From positions 192,705,436 through 192,769,435 of the forward strand of contig NC_080539.1 of NCBI RefSeq assembly GCF_028640845.1: 64,000 nt of DNA. Direction: 5' to 3'. The translations under genes and the position numbers were made by a program. Positions 1 through 9,221 of the stretch are shown in pieces. Under the pieces are notes generated by a model that saw only the letters and a list, made by a program, of their open reading frames with translations, was not told where the DNA came from and did no database searches. The stretch is from Ahaetulla prasina. Its lineage: Eukaryota; Chordata; Lepidosauria; Squamata; Colubridae. Position 1 is the stretch's first letter; each line of letters starts with the position of its first letter.

Positions 1-147
1 CCCCCCCCCACAATCTGGGTCCTCATTTTACCTACCTTATAAAGGGTGGAAGGCTGAGTCAACCTTGGGCCGGGCTCGAACCTGCAGTAATTGCAGGCTC
101 TGTGTTCTAATAACAGGCTTCTCTACTGCCTGAGCTATCCCAGCCCC
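1..147 (-). repeat. tRNA-derived SINE, truncated by window edge
   Basis: On the minus strand this resembles the SINE at 54155-54416: a box-B-like stretch (GGTTCGAGCCC, reverse complement of about 74-84), then the segment that reads through gctgagtcaaccttgg on the plus strand. It sits directly against the gypsy integrase remnant, so it inserted into that element. The tail lies outside the window. It is a transcribed non-coding retroposon that needs LINE enzymes to move. The match to the second copy is clear; the family name is not certain. Confidence 0.7.
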
Positions 148-957
148 TAATTCTTGCCCTGTGGCCACTTGGAATGGAGTGAAACCTGTACTGGAGTGTA
201 CTGAGTTGTTGTATGCCACTTCAGCAAAAGGTAAGGCCTCTCTTAAGTTCAGTTTCGTGAAGATTTTCCCCTTAGAGAGTTGTGCTAGCATATCCTTTAT
301 AAGGGGGAGGGGATATATATTTTCTATGTTCACAGTGTTGAGATTTCTATAATCCACACAAAGATGTAAAGTTCTGTCCTTTTTCTCACAAAATAGTACT
401 GGAGCTGTGATTTTTGGCCTGGTAGGTTTGATAAATCCCCTCATCAAGTTTTTGTCAATGAAAACTTTCAGTTCGTCAAGTTCTCGAGGGGATAGGCTAT
501 ACATTTTTGGTTTTAGAAGTTTAGCCCCTGGTAAAATTTCAATGGCACAGTCTGTGGAGCAGTGAGGGGGGGTTCATCGGAGCCTTCTTCGCTGAAGATT
601 TCGGTTAGATCCCTGTATTCTTTAGGAATACCCTGGGTTGGCGTGGTCCAACCACCCATTGGCATTTCTCTGCTCCTCTCCCTTTCAGTTTTCTCCTTTC
701 AGTCATCAGCGAAAGTTACAAGCCGTTGGAATGTTATGGTCGTTTGCTTCCAATTTACTCTAGGGTACTATTTCTTCAACCAAGTGAGTTCCAGAACTAG
801 CAGCCATTCCATTCCAGGGGCTACTATGAACATGAGTGTTTTGTAATGGTTTTTCATGTTTATTTGTAAGGGGTCTGTGGCAAAAATGGCTGGCTTCCCC
901 CCCCACCCCGCTACTGTCTAATTGGCAGAAGGTAATGGGTCTTTTTAGTTTCCTGAG
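148..957 (-). pseudogene. Ty3/gypsy pol remnant: protease-RT linker, RT N-terminus, integrase fragment
   Basis: Read on the minus strand from high to low coordinates, this is the polyprotein of an LTR retrotransposon. About 860-740 gives a protease-RT linker with VAPGMEW and LTWLKKYP. About 640-580 gives the IPKEYRDLTEIFSEE region. 504-230 gives the start of RT with LVRGFI-like, KKDRTLHLCVDYRNLN and YPLPLI motifs. RT then stops after KIFTKLNLREA and jumps directly to an integrase piece, FAEVAYNNSVHSSTGFTPF. The catalytic YxDD region, RNase H and most of integrase are therefore deleted. Stops and frame changes are present and it cannot encode an active pol. It continues the nucleocapsid/protease segment at 2083-2475 once the hAT at 966-2074 is set aside. 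Confidence 0.85.
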
Positions 958-965
958 ATGGATCC
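958..965. repeat. Left 8-bp TSD of hAT element A
   Basis: ATGGATCC here is repeated exactly at 2075-2082 on the other side of the 966-2074 element. Eight bases is the target site length of the hAT superfamily. Confidence 0.9.
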
Positions 966-1263
966 CAGGGGTGAAATCTAAAAATTTTCCCTACCAGTTC
1001 TGTGGGCGTGGCTTAATTGGTGGGCGTGGCTTGGTGGTCGGATGACTGGGTGGGCGTGGCCAATAACAATAAATAATAAAAATAATAAACAAAGTATAAA
1101 AAGCAATGAGGTATCAAAAACCAACTTTCACACTTTACACACACACAACACAACACAACACAACTGACTCACACACAGTGTAAAAGCAGCTGCACTTCAC
1201 ACTTCATACAGCCACCAAAAGCTCAAAAACTGACTTTCACACGTTACACACACACAAAACTCA

Positions 1264-1264
<1 letters not shown>

Positions 1265-1303
<39 letters not shown>
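1265..1303 (+). repeat. (CA)n microsatellite inside hAT copy A
   Basis: About 19 CA dinucleotides without interruption. The matching place in hAT copy B holds a shorter GT run followed by GA, so this array lengthened after the copies separated. Confidence 0.95.
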
Positions 1304-1305
<2 letters not shown>

Positions 1306-1393
1306 GCCACATGCAGCTTTCTGAGATTTTGTGTGTTTGTGTAGTTAGAGTGAAACACTACAGAAACACACCAAATCTCAGAAAGCTGCACAA

Positions 1394-1457
1394 ATATTTT
1401 ATTTTATTTTATTTTATTTTATTTTATTTTATTTATTTTATTTTATTTTATTTTATT

Positions 1458-1488
<31 letters not shown>

Positions 1489-1527
1489 TTATTTTATTTT
1501 ATTTTATTTTATTTTATTATTTTATTG
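1394..1527 (+). repeat. (TTTTA)n microsatellite inside hAT copy A
   Basis: About 130 bases of TTTTA units with occasional TTTA units. The same position in copy B (48573-48606, opposite strand) has only about 34 bases, so the pentamer expanded roughly fourfold here or contracted there. Confidence 0.95.
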
Positions 1528-2082
1528 TGGACTTCAAATTCCAGAGTTCCTCAGCCAGCAAAGCAGGAAGTCAAAGCAAGCTTTTTTTTTCTTCAGTAGC
1601 TGAAGACATGGTGTTGCCAGCCCGAAAGAGCAGTAATTATAGGTAAGTGAGGAGGGGGAATTGACTGGGCATGGGTGGGGGCTCTTGTAAGTGGGGGCTG
1701 TTAAAAAGTGAGTTTAAAAACCTGTGAGGATCAGGAAACTCCTCTGGGATTGCCAGAGGAGGCTTTTAAAACCTCGGTTTTTTTCTTGTTTTTTTTCCCT
1801 TCAGCTGAAGAGGTTTTTTTAAAAAAAACTTTTAAAGGGTTTTGATGATCTCTGCTCAGACCCGCGATCATCAGAGGTTTTTTTTTTTTACTTTTAAAGG
1901 CATGTTTCGGCTGAAGAAAAACTTTTAAAAGTAAAAAAGAACCTCTGCTGATGGTGCCGCTCAGCAGAGGCAGAGGGGCGGGGCCATGGATTTTTGCTAC
2001 CATCCTCCGAACCAGCAGCTGCCATCGCTACCTAATCGGGCAAGCCGGTGCGAACCGGGAGCATTTCACCCCTGATGGATCC

Positions 2083-2475
2083 CCAGTTTCCCCACTAAGG
2101 TTTGGCTAATTAAGCATCGGATGCACCCTGAGTCCAGTAATGCCAAGATTTTTTCTTTTTTTCCTCGACTGGGGATGAAAAGTCTTAAGGGCTGGATGCG
2201 TGGTTCAATTGGGTTGCTTACCAGTGGGTCATCTTCTGGATCACTTTCGGATGGGCTCGGGTCCTCCTGTTGAGGTGCCGCAGTTCCGTCCTGTGGGGCT
2301 GTAGGGGGGCGAAACTCTATGACGTCTCTGCTTCTCAAAGTGGTTGATTTTGTGGGTTTTCCTCCCAACAGGCATTCGGGCTTTCTGGTGGGAATTTTCA
2401 AGTGAAACTCTGCTGCATGATGCCCCTCCTTGTTGCACTTGAAGCAGGCAGATGTCTTCACCGGCGGGATGGTTT
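2083..2475 (-). pseudogene. Ty3/gypsy gag-pol segment: zinc knuckle and aspartic protease
   Basis: The minus strand encodes a nucleocapsid zinc knuckle, CFKCNKEGHHAAEF. It has the CX2C and H spacing, but the last cysteine of the CCHC motif is replaced by F. About 100 residues later is a retropepsin-type active site, LALLDSGC, followed by LISQTLVGKLG. The role would be RNA binding by Gag and polyprotein cleavage. The open frame is 151 codons only because it reads into the adjacent LTR. On the 5' side, the gag region between the capsid part (4572 onward) and this knuckle is mostly missing, so material was lost as well as gained at the LTR block. It is not functional. Confidence 0.85.
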
Positions 2476-3745
2476 TGTTGTGCCTCGTCCTCTCTCCTCT
2501 CCTCAGCCGGGCCCCTCCCATCTATACCCGGGCCTGTTATCAGACTCCGAGTTTGATAATGAAGATGAACGGCCTGTCATGCCTCCAGCCCCCGGCCCTG
2601 GCTCCATGCCCGGAGAGGATTCCAGGAATGAACAAACAAACCTGATAAACCTCACTCCTACAGCGTGTGAGCAGAAAGCCAGCCACGTGCTGGAATTACT
2701 GACAGCAGATCCAGCTGAAGATTTATTTATTTATTTATTTATTTTATTTATTTATTTGATTTTTATACCGCCCTTCTCCCGAAGGACTCAGGGCGGTGTA
2801 CAGGCAAAATAAAACAAACGATACAAAGTACAATTTAAAATGCAATTTAAAAAACTTATTTAAATTAGCCTGAAAATTTAAAAATTTACCATACACTAAA
2901 AAACCCCATTTAAAATTAATACAAATTTGACATTTAAAATTCAATTCAAGCCAGCCCCGCGTGGATAAAAAGGTGTGTCTTCAGTTCGCGGCGGAAAGTC
3001 CGAAGGTCAGGTATTTGGCGTAAACCTGGGGGAAGCTCGTTCCAGAGTGTGGGAGCCCCCACAGAGAAGGCCCTTCCCCTGGGGGCCGCCAGCCAACATT
3101 GTTTGGCGGACGGCACCCTGAGAAGTCCCTCTCTGTGAGAGCATACGGGTCGGTGGGAGGCATGTGGTAACAGCAGGCGGTCCCGTAGGTACACAGGCCC
3201 TAAGCCATGGAGCGCTTTAAAGGTCGTAACCAACACCTTAAAGTGCACTCGAAAGGCCACAGGTAGCCAGTGCAGTCTGCGCAGGAGCGGTGTTACATGG
3301 GAGCTACGTGTAGCTCCCTCTATCACCCGCGCAGCTGCATTCTGGACTAACTGAAGCCTCCGAGTGCACTTCAAGGGGAGCCCCATGTAGAGAGCATTAC
3401 AATAATCCAAGCGAGAGGTAACGAGGTAAGAGAATTGAAAGTGGGAGGATCCTCGCTTCCGGAGATCTGAGAGGTGACGCCAGCAGAAGGAAGGGAGGGG
3501 CAGGCCTAGATAAATGCTGAGTCATGGAGCCACACCCCACAGCCTATATAAAGGACCTGCTTTTGGCATTCCAACCTTGAGTCAAGCAAAGTCTCATCTA
3601 ATTTGCTGCTATCGCTGAAGTCACAACTTGGACTCCTGCCTGCCCTGATAAACCTCAAAGGAATTTGACAAGCTGCAGAGGCTTCGTTGCCATGCTTGAT
3701 ACGGATTCCTAGACCCGGTCATTGGAGGGGGAGGGGGACACGACA
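2476..3745 (+). mobile_element. LTR in plus orientation, split by an L2
   Basis: It begins TGTTGTGCCTCG and ends GGACACGACA, matching the terminal sequences of the solo LTR at 15328-15849. A TATA-like box in GCCTATATAAAGG lies near 3545, after the family-typical GAGTCATGGAGCCACACCCCA context. Removing the L2 at 2718-3424 leaves about 560 bases. LTRs of this family carry the promoter and RNA end signals of a Ty3-like element. The partner LTR at 4081-4571 points the other way, which is abnormal. Confidence 0.75.
2718..3424 (-). mobile_element. L2 LINE 3' fragment (5'-truncated)
   Basis: The minus strand ends in the L2 hairpin (accgccctgagtccttcggg) and an ATTT-rich tail at 2718-2760. The coding part, 3410-2946, is an open frame of about 154 codons with DYCNALYMGLPL, RRLHWLPVAFRV, FKALHGLGPVYLRDRL and FSVGAPTLWNELPPGLR. 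These are the conserved C-terminal region of L2 ORF2 downstream of RT. It is truncated upstream, as is usual for LINE insertions, and sits inside the plus-oriented LTR. Confidence 0.85.
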
Positions 3746-4036
3746 GGTTTGTGGCTTGAAGGGCTCCCGCTTCCTCTGGGGTGGGGACCTTCTCCAAGCT
3801 CTTCCTGCTCAATTTGGTTTCAGGCCATGTCCATCTCAGCCTCACCTCAAAGGAATTTGACAAGCTGCAGAGGCTTCGTTGCCATGCTTGATACGGATTC
3901 CTAGACCCGGTCATTGGAGGGGGAGGGGGACACAACAGGTTTGTGGCTTGAAGGGCTCCCGCTTCCTCTGGGGTGGGGACCTTCTCCAAGCCCTTCCTGC
4001 TCAATTTGGTTTCAGGCCATGTCCATCTCAGCTTCC
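3653..4036 (+). repeat. Two 192-bp tandem units spanning an LTR 3' end and leader
   Basis: The unit starting cctcaaaggaatttgacaag occurs at 3653 and again at 3845 and continues in register to gtccatctcagc (3840 and 4032), giving a period of 192. Each unit carries the last bases of the LTR plus about 95 bases of downstream leader. Differences are few, such as cacgaca versus cacaaca, so the duplication is recent relative to the LTR. The 145-codon minus-strand open frame here comes only from this repetition. Confidence 0.9.
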
Positions 4037-4080
4037 TCCACCATGAGGTACCATTCATGCCTGGGCAAGTGATATATAGG

Positions 4081-4571
4081 TGTCGTGTCCCACTCCTCCT
4101 CTGACAGCCGGGTCGGGGAAGTCCGTATCAAGCGAGGCTGCGAAGCCTCTGCAGTTTTGCCAAAGTTCTGTCAGAGTTCTCAGGGCAGGCAGGAGACCAG
4201 GATGTGACTTCAGCAATCCAAGTTAGACTTTGCCTGACTCAAAGAATGCCAGATAGCAGATCCTTTATATAGGCCATGGGGTGTGGCTCCATGACTCAGC
4301 ACTTATCCAGGCCTGCCCCCCCTTTCCTTTTGCTGACGTCGCCTCTCCATTCTCCATTGCATCGTTTCGTCCCCAGCTGCCAGTAATCCCAGCTCGTGAC
4401 TGGCTTCAGGCGCACATGCTATTGGAGGGAGGTTTGTTTGCTCGGTTTGTGCCAGGGCTGGGGGCTGGAGGCATGCCAGGACATTCTTCTGCACTATCAG
4501 TCTCTGGCTGAGATAGCAGGAGATGAGAGTGGCCCGGCTGCGGCGGGGGGTGGGGGGAGCGAGGCACAACA
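4081..4571 (-). mobile_element. LTR in minus orientation (inverted partner)
   Basis: Read on the minus strand it begins TGTTGTGCCTCG at 4571 and ends GGGACACGACA at 4081. It has a GGCCTATATAAAGGATC promoter region near 4260-4275 and the same GAGTCATGGAGCCACACCCC context as the other copies. At 491 bases it is close to the solo LTR length. It faces the LTR at 2476-3745, with leader-like sequence between them. The outer ends are both embedded in gypsy gag. Confidence 0.8.
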
Positions 4572-5505
4572 ATAGGTCATCATTCAGCCCATCTTTGAAC
4601 CAGCTCATCAGGATGTCTTCCAGCCAATCTACCTGACATGAGAGGTCTCAGAACTCCTCGGTGTATTCTGCTACTGGCCGGCGTCCTTGCTTTATGACCC
4701 TGATGCGATCATGAGCTTTGCGGTTGGCCAGTGGGTCCTCAAAACAGTGTTGTAGGGCTGTCATGAAATGATCAAAGTTCCGCAACTCAGGGGCATCGGC
4801 GTTGTGAAGGGTCACCATCCACTGGACAGCTGCACCCTCTAAGGCTAGGGTGACAATTCGAACTCATGCCCCCTGAGTTGGAAAATTCCAGCCATACTTC
4901 TACATATAGGTCAGGACTTGAGTCAGGAAAACTCCCAATTGTTGAGGATCTCCATCATACTTTACCCCAAGGGGAGGTTTCTTCCTTTTCAACTGGGGCC
5001 TCCTGGGCTGGCCAGGGATATTCACCTGGGCTGGTACTGCAAGGGGCAGATTCCCTGGCACTGCTGCTGCCCCTGTAGTGGCTTGGTCATCTGTGGCTGG
5101 GTCCAGAGTAGCAGCCCTGGCTTCATCAGTGGCTGGTGCTATCTCTGCCCCCCTCCGCTGATGGTCCGGTTCTCGGACGTTCAGATTCTCCAGAGCATCC
5201 ATCACAAGTCAGGTGATTGCCCCTCAGTGGTTCCTCACTCAGTTTTTCCTAGTCGGACAGGGCCTCCAACTCCAGCTTCCATCCCAGTTTCTGGCTACCA
5301 TGGGTGAGGGTGTCTCCTCTGGTTCTCCCATCCCAGCTGTCCTTCTTCCTCACTCCGATCGACCATTGTGGTTTCATGGGGGTTTCCAGGGCAGCTTTGA
5401 TGACTTCGATGGGATGTAGGGGGCTGGCGTTTGGCTGGGTGGTAGTTGAGGTTTCTCCCCAGCATTCTGCCTCCCCTTGCTCGCTGCTTTGTTCAGACAT
5501 TGTTT
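4572..5505 (-). pseudogene. Ty3/gypsy gag remnant (capsid region)
   Basis: The minus strand starts near 5500 with an M-S-E-Q-S-S start. Through frame changes it then gives a capsid-like region with KYDGDPQQLGVFLTQVLTYM, KYGWNFPTQGA, a segment equivalent to VTLALEGAAVQWMVTLHNADAP and, near 4610, MSWFKDGLNDDLL. This order is typical of Ty3/gypsy Gag of the vertebrate Sushi type, the family from which the PEG10 and RTL host genes derive. Stops at several points break it, and the inverted LTR block interrupts it at 4571. I see no sign that it is domesticated. Confidence 0.8.
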
Positions 5506-5859
5506 TTAGGGTCCCCTCGGTAGAGCGAAAAGTTTTCTCTCTGAGTTGACCATTTTTGCAGAGTCTCCTTTATGTAAGGTTATATTTAAAAGCTCAAATT
5601 TTACTATTGGAAATAAATATTGATAGGTGTTTTCCAAAAGTGACAGACTCTTTTCATTCACTTTTGAGAAAATGTTTGCCAGATAACTGCTTTTAGGGCA
5701 ACATCATACTTTAGTACACAGCTTCAGTGCTTTACATGTACTCCCCATTTTGTCACGCAGAATGTTAAAAAGACACATGCTGAAGAGTCAAGTCTACTGT
5801 GATTTCTTTACTGACCTTTTATCTCTCAAGTATTCATCAATATCAACTGCACAAGATTC
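5506..5859. other. AT-rich sequence, no element recognised
   Basis: The first tens of bases may be the leader upstream of gag. No LTR end or primer binding site is visible, so the 5' end of the gypsy element seems lost. The remainder shows no ORF, terminal repeat or family motif I recognise. Confidence 0.5.
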
Positions 5860-6123
5860 TCAGATACCGTGTTCTTCTTCAGCCTTTTTCATATGTGTGC
5901 CTTTTTCATTTTTGGTTTGAAGAGTTAACGAACAATTTTCGGCTTTCGAAGTGTTCATTGCATCTGTGTTTAAAATATTCAATGTCTGTTTCTTTAAACT
6001 GAATGATTGGTCTGAAAATAATGCTACAAGGTAATGTTCTCTTGCATAAAATACAATAAAGCAAATTATTAGCATCAATAAAGCTGAGGGAAAGTTCGCT
6101 TTCATCATATTTTTCTTTCCCAT
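5860..6123 (-). CDS. Possible host exon: type II membrane-anchored protein N-terminus
   Basis: An 87-codon minus-strand frame starts MGKKNMMK and has a hydrophobic stretch, ALLMLIICFIVFYA (about residues 14-27). This is preceded by a short basic tail and followed by a polar segment with two N-glycosylation sequons (NTS and NCS). This is the layout of a Golgi type II enzyme: cytosolic tail, signal anchor, lumenal stem. I do not recognise the protein. A weak splice donor, ACG/GTATCT, lies at 5868/5867, just before the stop, so the frame could be a first coding exon with the gene continuing below 5860. No transposon motif is present. A chance ORF in AT-rich DNA is the main alternative. Confidence 0.3.
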   Translation of the reverse strand: MGKKNMMKANFPSALLMLIICFIVFYAREHYLVALFSDQSFSLKKQTLNILNTDAMNTSKAENCSLTLQTKNEKGTHMKKAEEEHGI

Positions 6124-6336
6124 TTATGGTTTCATTCTGTTTCTTTCACCCTCTTCCATAAGTCAGAAAATTCAAAGTTTCCTCTTTTTCAGCCTCTTTA
6201 GAGATAGACAATACATTTGTGAGATGAGAAAGAAATCTTCTAATCTCTGTTTTTAAAATCAACATTCCATCCTTAAATATAATATTAAATTTAATATAAT
6301 TTTCTTTTCTTTTATAATAAAGTATTAAACAATAAG

Positions 6337-7668
6337 TTTAATATGGGGAAGATTCTGGAAAAGATAATCAAGCAACGAATCACCAAACACCTAGAAGCAA
6401 ACAAAGTAATAACCAAAAGCCAACATGGGTTTGTCAAAAACAGATCATGCCAGACTAATCTTATCGCATTCTTTGACAAAATGACAAAATTAGTAGACCA
6501 GAGGAATGCTGTTGATATAATTTACTTGGACTTCAGTAAAGCATTTGATAAAGTAGACCATAACCTACTACTAGATAAAGTAGAAAAATGTGGGTTAGAC
6601 AGCACCACCACCAGATGGATTCGTAACTGGCTGACCAACCGCACTCAACGTGTAGTCCTCAATGGAACTACATCCACATGGAGGGAAGTATGCAGTGGAG
6701 TACCCCAAGGCTCTGTTTTAGGCCCAGTACTCTTCAACATCTTCATCAATGACTTGGACGAGGGGATAGATGGGGAACTCATCAAATTTGCAGATGACAC
6801 CAAGCTGGCAGGAATAGCCAACACTCCAGAAGATAGGCTCAAGTTACAGAAAGATCTTGACAGACTTGAACATTGGGCGCTATCTAACAAAATGAAATTC
6901 AACAGTGAAAAAAGTAAGGTTCTACATTTAGGCCAAAAAAACAAAATGCACGAGTACCGTATATGTGGTACCTTGCTCAATAGTAGTACCTGTGAGAGGG
7001 ATCTTGGAGTCCTAGTGGATAACCATTTAGATATGAGCCAGCAGTTCGCAGCAGCTGCTAAAAAAGCCAACACAGTTCTGGGCTGCATAAACAGAGGGAT
7101 AGAATCAAGATCACGTGAAGTGTTAGTACCACTTTATAATGCCTTGGTAAGGCCACACTTGGAATATTGCATCCAGTTTTGGTCGCCACGATGTAAAAAA
7201 GATGTTGAGACTCTAGAAAGAGTGCAGAGAAGAGCAACAAAGATGATTAGGGGACTGGAGGCTAAAACATATGAAGAACGGTTGCAGGAACTGGGTATGT
7301 CTAGTTTAATAAAAAGAAGGACTAGGGGAGACATGATAGCTGTGTTCCAATATCTCAGGGGTTGCCACAAAGAAGAGGGAGTTGGGCTGTTCTCCAAAGC
7401 ACCTGAGGGTAGAACAAGAAGCAATGGGTGGAAACTGATCAAAGAAAGAAGCAACTTAGAACTAAGGAGAAATTTCCTGACAGTTAGAACAATTAATAAG
7501 TGGAACGACTTGCCTGCAGAAGTTGTGAATGCTCCAACACTGGAAATTTTTAAGAAAATGTTGGATAACCATCTGACTGAGATGGTGTAGGGTTTCCTGC
7601 CTGGGCAGGGGGTTGGACTAGAAGGCCTCCAAGGTCCCTTCCAACTCTGTTGTTACGTTATGTTAAGT
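6337..7668 (+). mobile_element. CR1 LINE, 5'-truncated, with open RT frame 6343-7590
   Basis: A 415-codon frame runs to the natural stop at 7590. It opens inside RT at MGKILEKIIKQR, then has IYLDFSKAFDKVDH (motif A), [19 protein letters not shown] (motif B) and [10 protein letters not shown] (catalytic FADD). The CR1 C-terminal block follows: LVRPHLEYCIQFWSP, RVQRRATKMIRGLE and FLTVRTINKWNDLP. The 3' end has the squamate CR1 signature ggactagaaggcctccaagg. The upstream endonuclease and ORF1 are missing, so it is dead on arrival, but the RT part has not yet acquired a stop. Its last 270 bases take part in the tandem duplication at 7400-10391. Confidence 0.9.
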
Positions 7669-7723
7669 TTCAGATGCAATTTTAAAAATTAGAAGCTTTT
7701 GAAAAAAATATTGTTGCAAAATT

Positions 7724-8895
7724 TTTATTTTATTTTATTTTCTTATTTATTTATTTTTAATTTAATTTCTATACCGCCCTTCTCCCGAAGGACTCAGGGC
7801 AGTTTACAGCCATATTAAAATACAAATATAAATAACAATTTTAAAAACAGATTAAAACCAAATATTTAATGGCCAAATCAACTAAAACGGTCAAAGACCG
7901 ATTTAAAACCCGTTTAAAATTACAATAAAATATTTCTTAGGCTAGTCCCGCACGATGAAATAGTAGAGTCTTCAGTTCACGTTTGAAGGCCCGGAGGTCG
8001 GGGAGTTGGCATAACCCCGGAGGCAGCTCGTTCCATAAGGCCGGTGCTGCCACAGAGAAGGCCTTACCCCTGGGGGCCGCCAACCGACATTGTTTGGTCA
8101 ACGGCATCCTGAGGAGGCCCACTCTGTGGGAGCGCACAGGTTGCTGGGAGGCTATCAGTGGCAGAAGGCGGTCTCGTAGATAACCTGGTCCTAAGCCATG
8201 GAGCGCTTTAAAGGTGGTAACCAACACCTTGAATTGCACCCGGAAGGCTACCGGTGGCCAGTGCAGGCCGCGCAGGATAGGTTTTATATGGGAGCAATGC
8301 GGTGCTCCCTCTATCACCCGTGAGGCCTCATTCTGGACTAGCTGGAGCCTCCTGGTGCTCTTCAAGGGGAGCCCCATGTAGAGAGCATTGCAATAGTCCA
8401 GGCGGGAAGTAACGAGGGCGTAAGTGACCGTGTGTAAGGAGTCCCAGTCAAGGAAGGGGCGCAACTGGCGAATCAGGCGAACCTGATAAAATGCTCCCCT
8501 GGCGACGGCCGTCAAGTGTTCCTCTAAGGACAGCCGATCATCCAGAAGAATGCCCAAGTTGCGCACCCTTCCCTTGGGGGTCAATACTTTCCCCCCAACA
8601 GTCAGCGATGGCGTAAGCTGACTGTACCGGGACGCTGAACCCACAGCCACTCTGTCTTGGAGGGGTTGAGCTGGAGCCTGTTCCTCCCCATCCAGACCCG
8701 CACAGCTTCAAGACACCGGCCCATCACCTCGACAGCTTTGTTGGGGTGGTTCGGGGTGGAAATGTACAGCTGAGTATCATCAGCGTAAGATGGTAATCCA
8801 CCCCAAAACCACAGATAACCTCACCCAGCAGCTTCATATAGATGTTGAACAGGAGAGGCGAGAGAACCGACCCCTGAGGCACCCCACAAGTGAGG
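7724..8895 (-). mobile_element. L2 LINE fragment, duplication unit 1
   Basis: The minus strand has the L2 3' hairpin and an ATTT tail at 7724-7803. An open frame of 237 codons (8650-7937) covers RVRNLGILLDDRLSLEEHL, RQLRPFLDWDSLHTVTYALVTSRLDYCNALYMG and the conserved C-terminal block. Farther upstream [22 protein letters not shown] is present, but a one-base change near 8640 separates it from the rest. The RT active site codes for the Y-A-D-D context only with an indel. The upstream edge is the duplication joint, not the natural truncation point. Confidence 0.85.
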
Positions 8896-9168
8896 CACCT
8901 GAGGTAGAACAAGAAGCAATGGGTGGAAACTGATCAAAGAAAGAAGCAACTTAGAACTAAGGAGAAATTTCCTGACAGAACAATTAACAAGTGGAACGAC
9001 TTGCCTGCAGAAGTTGTGAATGCTCCAACACTGGAAATTTTTAAGAAAATATTGGATAACCATCTGACTGAGATGGTGTAGGGTTTCCTGCCTGGGCAGG
9101 GGGTTGGACTAGAAGGCCTCCAAGGTCCCTTCCAACTCTGTTGTTACGTTATGTTAAGTTTCAGATGC
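8896..9168 (+). mobile_element. Duplicated CR1 3' end
   Basis: This is a second copy of the last part of the CR1 at 7400-7668. It starts mid-ORF with no LINE-type truncation signature and shares the same flank downstream, so it arose by DNA duplication rather than by a second retrotransposition. Confidence 0.9.
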
Positions 9169-9221
9169 AATTTTAAAAATTAGAAGCTTTTGAAAAAAAT
9201 ATTGTTGCAAAATTTTTATTT

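Larger units (their letters stand above)
966..2074 (+). mobile_element. Non-autonomous hAT transposon, copy A (1.1 kb)
   Basis: The ends are inverted: the left end starts CAGGGGTGAAAT and the right end finishes ATTTCACCCCTG, flanked by the exact 8-bp duplication ATGGATCC. There is no transposase ORF, so it would depend on an autonomous hAT. The interior has GGGCGTGGC motifs, a CA repeat, a long TTTTA repeat, and oligo-A and oligo-T tracts. It inserted between protease and RT of the gypsy element. The related copy B at 48029-49015 lies in the opposite orientation with a different target site. Confidence 0.9.

Noticed and set aside
1394..1527. CRISPR-like or satellite array
   Set aside because: Simple pentamer microsatellite with no spacers.
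3746..3770. Retroelement primer binding site after the LTR
   Set aside because: The sequence after the LTR end does not begin with the usual TGG and I could not match a tRNA 3' end.
3621..4058. 145-codon repeat protein
   Set aside because: Its internal protein repeat only reflects the 192-bp DNA tandem at an LTR end.
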